Assembly: GCA_942486035.1 (NCBI GenBank)
Contig: CALNXK010000070.1
Span: 227,001 to 291,000, forward strand
Origin: Porites lobata
Taxonomy: Eukaryota; Cnidaria; Anthozoa; Scleractinia; Poritidae
Reading direction: 5' to 3'
DNA length: 64,000 nt
The notes beneath the pieces were generated by a model that ran no database searches, was not told the DNA's origin, and saw nothing but the letters and a program-made list of their open reading frames with translations. Every line of letters begins with the position of its first letter. Position 1 is the stretch's first letter. This document shows, piece by piece, positions 56,263-64,000 of this stretch. Position numbers and translations under genes: made by a program.

Positions 56263-58139
56263 CTTGAGATAGATCTATACAAAGGTTACTCCTTCGTTTA
56301 ATCAGTCCACGAACAGGAATAGACTCGGTTATGTGAAGCCGAGAGAAAGAACGCTGTATGATGCTCAAAATCGGCTAGATAATGGTGTTAATGAAGAGTG
56401 ACGTGGTATATTTCTGTCAGCACGTCGCTTGCAGTCAAGATTTCCGCAAAACCTTTGGCTGAAATCTTTAAAGTGGAGCGGAAAATCGATCTACGTGCGT
56501 CGTCCTCCGATGCAAGGGTTTCGCTACGCTCGATCAGACCACACGTACTAACACAAGAAGCAGCCCGAGGGCAGAGTTGTTGTGAGCTGTGGGCGGTCAA
56601 CATAAAAATTATCCGATCATCAACAATATTCCCGAACAAAGAGAGCAGGCAATTCTCTTGGGACCTTCTCTTCACGCTGATCTCTTGAAAAGCTAGCGAC
56701 GAGTTAAAAGGAACTTTTCACGTTCATGTCCTTCGGGGGCGCGCGCTTGTCATGCTAAGCCCTTGTGATGTAAACCCGGCGACACAAAACAACACACGAT
56801 CAGTAATTTCCTCGCTTCTTCCGTTAGGAATCAGTTGTCGTTGTTGTGTTAAGAGATCGGGGGAAGCCGCGAGAAGCTTGTGGTTTCTTATCTATCAAGC
56901 AAGAATCCGCGGCCTCTCAATAATGAACCACTTTTGAATGAAAGGCAAACAATGATAATATCTTTAGTATATACCGAAAGTGAATACCGCGTAGGGATCT
57001 CGCAGAGCGACGCTTGAACTTAGTTGAAGACCTATTCTTGAAGACAATCACACCCAGTAGCGTATACCTTCCGATTTGTCGTTCGACTGGAGTGTTTTTA
57101 TGAGGTACAAGAGAATGCTCATAGATACCGGAAATGGTGAATAGATGGCCTGTCAAATAACCACAATTGGCACGCATCAAATATCACAAGAGCTTGAAAA
57201 GGTTCTTTACAAAGGACGTAGCACGACGGTGCAAAATGTATATATGTCAACCGCCTGCTAAACAAGAAACTGCCGCGCAAGCTTTGTGTCCAAACACACA
57301 AGTAAAGAAACCTGACGCTTGGATATGCTTGGAGGATTATGATGTTAAACGCTTAACTCAAAATCAAATAAACGATCAGAGACGCGTCTATTTTGCTGCC
57401 GAGATTGGATTGTCCTGATGTTATCTTCTGCAACTTCGGAATGCAAACTGACAGGAACAGAAAAAATCCTTTCCGGTCGACGAGTGCATTGTAATGTGTC
57501 CGTTTCTTGTTTTGAAAACTCATATGCTGAAAAGCATGTCCTGTTTTTAAGACAGGGTTTAGAAAGTCAAGGAGGTGCCCTTTTTTACAAGTTTTAACTA
57601 TAGAAGACTCTTAGTGACCAAAAACTTTAAAGGAGAGAGCCAAGGCTATCATCTCCTTAGTTTTAGAGAGATCCCGAAAAATGGTCAAGTTTTAGAATAA
57701 AAAGCCCCAGTACTTCACTCATTGTCAGTTAGTATCAGTACTTGAACCTTTCGGGGTCCACTTTTATTCGCCCCATATCTTGATCACAAGTTTTCAAAAA
57801 CCTGTCGGAGGTAAATTGTCACAAGCAGCATATATCTTTGATTGTGTGACTTCATATCTTGTAATGCTGGCTTTTAAATCTAAAATTAAAAGCTGATTAG
57901 ATTGGAACCTGATTATGGTATATACTGTACTTGGTTAATATGTCTCCGAGAGCTTTCAACGAGACATAAAGGCACAAAGATCATGAAGACGGCAACAATA
58001 CTTTTTAGACCTTTTAGACTGAAGCGCGCCGTGAAACCGAGGGAAAAATGGAAAGTTTACTTAACTTATTCAAAGACTAACTTGTCATCTCAAGAGTCAC
58101 CGCAAATGGGTCGTCCCCAAATTGACAGTGATTTCGTCT
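56263..58139. other. PCGF3/5 5' flank, no gene seen
   Basis: Upstream of the PCGF3/5 start codon. A GC-rich patch (56725-56790) about 0.5 kb upstream could be promoter. Short open frames at 56388-56688 on both strands and at 57167-57418 overlap and have no recognisable domain. Confidence 0.4.
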
Positions 58140-58320
58140 TTTATTAATTCTACTCACATCTTTTCTTGTACATATTTCACCTTTTATTGACTACATTCAA
58201 TTTTAATAATTTCTATTATTTTATTTTATTAACATTTTTTACACGGCCCCATAAGCTATATTAGCTTTAAAACCCACCATGTTAAAATAAAAGATGTTGT
58301 TGTTGTCGTTGTTGTTAAAT
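58140..58320 (+). mobile_element. Probable non-LTR retrotransposon 3' tail
   Basis: ACGGCCCCATAAGCTATATT, then a run ending in AATAAAAGATGTTGTTGTTG. This resembles the 3' UTR and GTT-repeat tail of LINEs that I associate with coral genomes. No reverse transcriptase sequence remains. Confidence 0.4.
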
Positions 58321-59509
58321 CCACTGGAATATTATGTCTGGCCCAAGTTCTCTGCAGCTGTAACACTGCAACTATCATCGATGTTGTCATAGTGATTTTC
58401 TTCAGATGAGTGTCGAGACAAATGTTATCTCAGTCAGCATTAAAATCCTAAAGGGGATCTCAATTGACTACATGGAAACGAAATATTAAAGCGACAGTCA
58501 CACGCCACATACTATTAAAATATGAAATTATCCATATACAGTATTTTAACAAAGAAAAGATCAGTTGGGAGAGATAAATCAATCAATCAATAAATAATAT
58601 TAATAAATAGCTGAAAATCTACATGGCCAGGAGTGGCCTCAGTTTGGTCTAAAAATATGAGGGGGGGGGGGCCGCCCCCCCGGGATCCGCCACTTCTTAC
58701 AGCTTACACAGCAATAGAGAATTGAATTCCCTGATAGCAGAGCCCCAGAGCCCTCTGAAAAATGTCCGCTGTTAGCAGCGGGAAAGAATCGAATGTGCTG
58801 TAAAGTTTGCGTCTGTGGACAAAATTCAGTACGGTGTGACCATTCAAATGGAACCTCTTTGAATGGTAGTATTTGTTTCGGTTCTTTATCTTCTTTACAA
58901 AAAGGAAACCTATTGTCAGTATGTGTTGGCCACTTTGGGGCTAGCCTGCTCGACCAGACGCTTTTCAGGTTCGGCTCTTGGGGTAAAACAAGAGCCGAAA
59001 AAGGCGTTTTGCTTTTATATGTTACTTTGGTGCATTCCTTGTCCAGTCAAGACTTGTTTCCATATGAGTGGCACTATCCCATCGCAAGAACTGCTAAAAA
59101 TATTTCACTGAAATGGAACAACTCTTTATTGATCCGCCTAGGGAGGAATTACGGTACGGATCGACCTATCAACCATCGCTGACATTATCCTCATTTTACA
59201 GTAGCCCGCAAAACATGTGTTTACTCTGAGCTTATAGAAAGAGACAGCGTCGAGCTCTAAGCTCAAGATGGAAAGAAAGAGAAACTGAAAACAACGCTTG
59301 TAAGAAGTCTATGTCTCCTCCCTCTCTATGTCGAGTCGCTCCAGAGGACGAGTAGAACAGCACCCAGGGAACGAGATTGTTCCATACACTCTAATTCTAT
59401 CTTTGTAGGGGACGATGTACCCTGTCTCCAGAGGTCTGTTCTCGAAATACCTGGTAGATTCTAGGGTGAAATATCCCGCGCGCACGGTTCGACTGAAGTA
59501 TGATCTTCC
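58321..59509. other. Intergenic, repeat-derived sequence
   Basis: Includes a G-run/C-run hairpin (58661-58682) and a 129-codon plus-strand frame (58793-59182) without a recognisable domain. An inverted pair, GGCTCTTGG and CAAGAGCC, lies inside that frame near 58973-58997. No gene is supported. Confidence 0.4.
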
Positions 59510-59965
59510 CGGGGAAATACTCAACAAAATTTTCTTATGGGAGGCTCCGCTCCAAGGTCCACTCCTTACCCTTCTACATACCATTTTTGGCAGAAAAAGT
59601 ACCCCTTTCATATACCTTTTGTTGACAAATGGTACCCCTTTCACATACTTAGCTTAGGCCTTTACATCCTTTTAACTGCCGTGAACGCACTGTCTTTAAG
59701 ATATGAATAATCCTCACAACCTCGTCCCCAGCTAGGGCTTTTCCCTTAATTGTGGGAGGGGCCACCCAGGGCTTTTCCTGAAGGAAAAGCCCTGGGGACA
59801 AGGTTGTAATCCTAAAACCAGAACGTTTTATTGATCTAATTTACAGCCATAAAATGCATCTGTTAGTCCTTTTGGGCCTTTTTACAGGCCAAAATGACAG
59901 ATTTCCCCGCTAGCCTGTCATATACTTCAACTAGTGAAAACCCCTACCCTTTCATATACCTAAAG
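59510..59965. repeat. Repeat with TACCCCTTTC units, copy 2, with nested hairpin
   Basis: Homologous to 49711-50075. A hairpin near 59713-59808 (ACAACCTCGTCCCCAGC facing GGGGACAAGGTTGT, with AGGGCTTTTCC inside) interrupts it and is probably a nested MITE. Confidence 0.65.
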
Positions 59966-62520
59966 CTTGAACACCGTATGGGCCATTTACGAGGAGAGCC
60001 TCCCGCGCGGGGGATGAACGTTGACTGAAAAAATCCAGCGATAATATCGATATCATTGTGGCCATCACTAAGTTGTGACGTCACATTTGCTGACGTCAAT
60101 CATGAAAACTGTTTTCGGCGTTTTACGCCCCTTCTGAAGGTAAGTTTTGACTTTGAAATTGCAAATTCAGTTAATCCCATTTTGGTAACATCATCCGATG
60201 CGACTTCATAATTGTACCTTTTGCGTCAAAGAAAAATAATTATATTATTTAGTCAACAACTGTAGATTATCAGGCAACTTGGGGGGCTAGGGGAAAGGGG
60301 TGGCTGCTGTCCCTCCATGAACATAGTCTCTTACCTCTTCTTACCTGGATACGTACACTGAGAAGAGCTCAAATTTGTTGCCCAAAGAACAACGTCCTAA
60401 ACGAGCTGCAATATTATTGTTTCGACACTTCTTTTGAATCAACCGTGTGAGCTATATAAGCGAAGAGATGATTAGAATATTAAGGATGTTACCTAGGAAG
60501 CAGCTGAGGTACAAAGAACACCTGTCAAACTACTGCAGCTTTACGATGATAGAATAGACCCTATTCACAATACCCACTATCTTTGCATGCGCTTTAAGAT
60601 TGATTTGGATCGTGGCAGGGGCAAATAAATATCGCGGTCAAGTTTGTTTATTCTCTCAAAACAAGAGGACATTTTTAGTCTTGCAAAATGTACAGTTCGA
60701 GTTTCGAAAAGTTTTACGTCATTATTGCTTCCTGTAAGGACGTCTACAGTCGCTACTGCATCCAAAAAAGTAAATAACTGATAAAAAGAGCTTCATTTTC
60801 TGATGTTTAGAATAAACAATTTCGAACGCGATTTTTTGTATTGGCAGATTTTCTTACTTGTTTGCCCCAGACCGTGACATCAAAGATGGCGGCTAGTTTC
60901 CGGAATTAGGTTTATTTGATTTTATAATTAATGGTTCAAAATTACATATTAACTTCCATCATGTTCCTTAACAAAGATGCGTCATGTACATTCTCAGTTT
61001 TCGAAAGTTGAGATAGCGTAAAGGTGCGGTACTGAAAAAAATAATTAACAACAGACTTTATTGTGTTTGTATGACTTTAACTTAACAGGGCAATTTATAC
61101 GAGGAAAAGTAAGACGCGTCTTATCTAAGAACAGCTGTTAAGGGCTGTTCTTACTTGAGACGCATCTTTAATATTTCAGACGAAGTGTGCCGACCGATAA
61201 TATGGGACAGTTTGGAGGCGTGTTATCTAAGATGCGTCTTATTTTTCGACTAATGTAACTCTTTAGATTAGTGTAATTCACGCAAAAAGTTCCCAAAAGT
61301 TCGTCATAAGATCAAAACCAAACACTATTCTTAATTTGTGAACCGCCTTTACATAAAAAATACATGGTCCTGCCGATGATTGAAGAAGAAAACTTGACAA
61401 AACACTGAATTAAATGACTAACAAAGATAAAATCGATTAAAACAGGAGATTAAAACTAATGAATTGATCAATCACTTAAATCGTGTATTTTCCGTCCGTC
61501 CACTGGCCAATACCAGTCTTCTTTGGAAGACTCGTATCGGCCAGTCTTCCAAGGACGACTGGCATAGGCCATGCGAAATATCGCAACTTGACTCTATTTC
61601 TCGTTGTTTGATCAGTCCCTGCAAAAGTCTTCTTGACTGTAACGTTTTCAATAAATGATAGACTGTATTAACCAATCACGACTCTACTGAAACCTTCGTG
61701 TGGACTGATCCGGGATGGTTTATTTACCAATTGGAAGCTCGGATTTGACTCTGATCCTCCGCTGCATAAACTCCATCCTTCTTGCACTTGAACTTTTCCA
61801 CTTTGTATTCTAGTTCTTTATGGAGAACTGATACCATCGTCTTTTCTAAATTAAATAGGCCGCCCCGTCTTTATTAAGCCCCCGTCATCAAATGGGTTTA
61901 AAATAAAAGCTGCCCCCCGGAGGGCTTAATAGGGGATTTATGGTAACTATCTTCGGAGTTGATCAGTTTAATCACCAGGTCTCGATCATAAGTTTATGAT
62001 TTCTTACGCGTAGTTTTACCGAATGTTACCAAAGCCTTTCTATCGATTGTTTTGCTAGTTGGGTTTCAATAACTTGAAATTTCATAACAATGTTTAAATC
62101 AGTAACTAAATACCGTCAATCGAGTAATATGCTTCTGTTTCATTATATCTTTATATCATGATATTTTGGTTTTATCTAAATTGTTGGAAACAAAATGCGG
62201 TAGGCCATGAGATTTGGAGATTTCCGAAATCTTACCGTAAAGACTAGTATTACCATTACAATGAAGATTCAAGGATACAAGTAATGCTTAATTGACAATA
62301 GAGTCTTCATCCTTCTCGAAAAGATACATAATGTAGTTAAGAATTTTTTTAAATGGAAATCTACCTGATTCACCTCTACATGCAACCAGATGGGTGATGA
62401 GTAACATAACCGGATAGGGGCGTCCAGCCTCACACTAGGCTAGGTAGCTGCTAGATCATTTCTACGTTATAAAACAAGCCGACTTCTTGAAGTATGCCAT
62501 AATTTGAGAACTTTTGGCTT
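59966..62520. other. Intergenic, no gene seen
   Basis: Contains an inverted repeat at about 61508-61570 (GGCCAATACCAGTC / GACTGGCATAGGCC) and a TTAAGCCCCC-type remnant at 61850-61940. A perfect AAGATGGCGGC motif (YY1-like) near 60885, followed by TTTCCGGAA (ETS-like), could belong to a promoter, but no exon follows it. Confidence 0.4.
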
Positions 62521-62552
62521 AAAGCGCCTTCGATGACGTATGTTGGACCGGC

Positions 62553-62568
62553 ACGCATGCGCATGCGT
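62553..62568. promoter_or_regulatory. NRF1-like palindrome
   Basis: ACGCATGCGCATGCGT is a perfect palindrome containing two overlapping GCATGCG NRF1-type half-sites. Such sites are common in CpG-rich animal promoters. No downstream gene is visible in the window. Confidence 0.3.
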
Positions 62569-63034
62569 TGTCGCTTAATGACACCAGGCGTAGTTAAAAC
62601 GGGAGGAAACTGGGGAGAGGAAGACCGCCACCGCCCCCCTTTCCCGTCCAGATCACCCGCTCATATTTGCGCGTGTCTTTCACTAAGGCTTCATCCTTAC
62701 TGTCTGTGAGCCTTTAACAGGCGACGACGACGACGTTAGCGAGAACGTTTCTCAAAATGTGAATTCATGCTGTTTCAAAATTCGTCGCTCTTATTCCATA
62801 GCGTTCAATTTGTCAAATGGTGGTGAATTATTCTAAAGGACTGTATCTAAGTTTAACTAGAAGAAAGGATTAGAAACTAGTTGGTTGTCTTATCTTCCAG
62901 AAAACGTAAAATTAGGAAGTTTCACGTCGCAGTCGTGAACGGCGGAAAGAAATGTGCAAAACAGCGTGATACACGTTCCAATTTTTTCTGCTAATCTTAA
63001 CTTAAATCTTTCTTGCCGTTATCATTGCCGTCGT

Positions 63035-63110
63035 TAGTCTGCTACACAGCCGTTTTTAGTGTCGTCACGCAACGTTGCGTGACGACTCTAAAAACGGCTG
63101 TGTACCAGAC
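63035..63110. repeat. Perfect short hairpin (CACAGCCGTTTTTAG arms)
   Basis: CACAGCCGTTTTTAGTGTCG faces CGACTCTAAAAACGGCTGTG through a central CACGCAACGTTGCGTG palindrome. A MITE-like hairpin; no clear target duplication was seen. Confidence 0.8.
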
Positions 63111-63470
63111 TAGCTCCCTACTTCCGTCTGTAACCGCCATCTTTGTTTTGACGGAGGAAGATTAGGGAGGGTGCAGGCTACCGTTTTCACTTCTAGCACT
63201 TAGTTTGCGAATATCATTTACAATTTATCATTGGTTCCTTTATTTACAGGGAAAAAGACGTTCACCCGAGATATTTGCACAGCCCTTAGTTTTAGACCGC
63301 CATTTTAGTTGTGCGTGAATTCCGATAAGGTTTACATATTGGCGAAAAATATCCGTTTTAATCCCGGGCGTAATCTTACTCATTTAGTTCCGGATATATT
63401 AGTGCCACGCTATTCTTTCGTTGACTTAGCTCAGATGTGCTGCATGTTTGCACGGGCTCTGTGTGAGGGC

Positions 63471-63510
63471 ATATATAAAGAAACCGCGTATTTTAACAAG
63501 AATTTAGTCA
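63471..63510 (+). promoter_or_regulatory. TATA-like core promoter candidate
   Basis: ATATATAAAG near 63472, with TCAGTCG (Inr-like) about 35 nt downstream. It could mark a plus-strand transcript leaving the window on the right. No coding exon was found after it. Confidence 0.2.
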
Positions 63511-64000
63511 GTCGTTCGCGGTTCCAGTAAACCCTTTTGACTTTTGTTCTAAAATTGACACTGTTTGTCGCAGCCTAAACAAAACTCAAAGGATTAGAAA
63601 AAAAGTATTGTGAGAGCTTATCGATCTTTATTTCAAAAGAATAAAGTTAATTGAAAGTTAATTTTCATTCTCATTTAGCGTCATCTGAGTTTTTTAATCA
63701 GTTTGCATTCGAATATTAGCATCGACTATCTACACTTAGGTTTCAAACTTTGCCTACTTCGCCGGGTTAAAACACACAGAACACACCTCTGAGCTCAGAG
63801 ACTTAATTAAAGCACGGCATAATGGCTGATAATAGATCATAATTTGAATCAGCTGTTGAATTCCGGTTTAAGTGTTTAAGAAATTTTGTAGATTAGAAGC
63901 ATGATCATTTGATTTAAGTTCAGTTTAAGTCATAGATTGAAACGAATATGCATTCACACATCAAAGTTTTGTAGTTTTCCCTTTAAACGACTGCAGTCAG

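Noticed and set aside
56388..56688. Mutually antisense open frames upstream of PCGF3/5
   Set aside because: They overlap each other almost completely, have no recognisable domain and lie in the promoter region.
58793..59182. 129-codon plus-strand open frame
   Set aside because: It overlaps an inverted repeat and an alternative frame of similar length; no family recognised.

Overview
This is a window of animal nuclear DNA: AT-rich, split genes with GT-AG introns, and dense small transposable elements. The proteins and the repeat mix (many palindromic MITEs, CR1/L2-like LINE tails ending in TAA/ATT repeats) fit an anthozoan cnidarian, most likely a stony coral. The species cannot be named from sequence alone.

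Four protein-coding genes are supported. From left to right: (1) a single-exon seven-hydrophobic-segment protein of the PRRT3/PRRT4-like family on the minus strand (1399-2445). (2) A complete LRRK2-type gene on the minus strand (26474 down to 5469), rebuilt here as 14 coding exons totalling 7,929 nt (2,642 aa), with ARM, ANK, LRR, ROC, COR, kinase and WD40 parts in the canonical order. (3) A PCGF1 orthologue on the plus strand (32271-41133; 10 coding exons, 241 aa). (4) A PCGF3/5 orthologue on the minus strand (56262 down to 45638; 9 coding exons, 240 aa). Every exon join was checked for frame, and all three split genes sum to whole codons.

Genes 3 and 4 are both RING-RAWUL subunits of variant Polycomb repressive complex 1. 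They lie tail to tail about 4.5 kb apart and share all eight intron positions and phases, so they are ancient paralogues. LRRK and PCGF1 are divergent, 5.8 kb apart.

The rest is mostly repeats: a foldback family with TAGCCTGC-type ends and 9-bp target duplications (Mutator-like), hAT-like MITEs flanked by 6-7 bp repeats, a palindromic TTAA-flanked MITE clustered beyond PCGF1, and LINE fragments, one split by a foldback element. The right-hand 7.7 kb has no recognisable coding exon, only repeats and scattered promoter-like motifs. No tRNA, rRNA, CRISPR array or prokaryotic feature was seen. No evidence of a wholly new biological system was found; the most notable points are the linked Polycomb paralogues and the LRRK residues that match human disease alleles.
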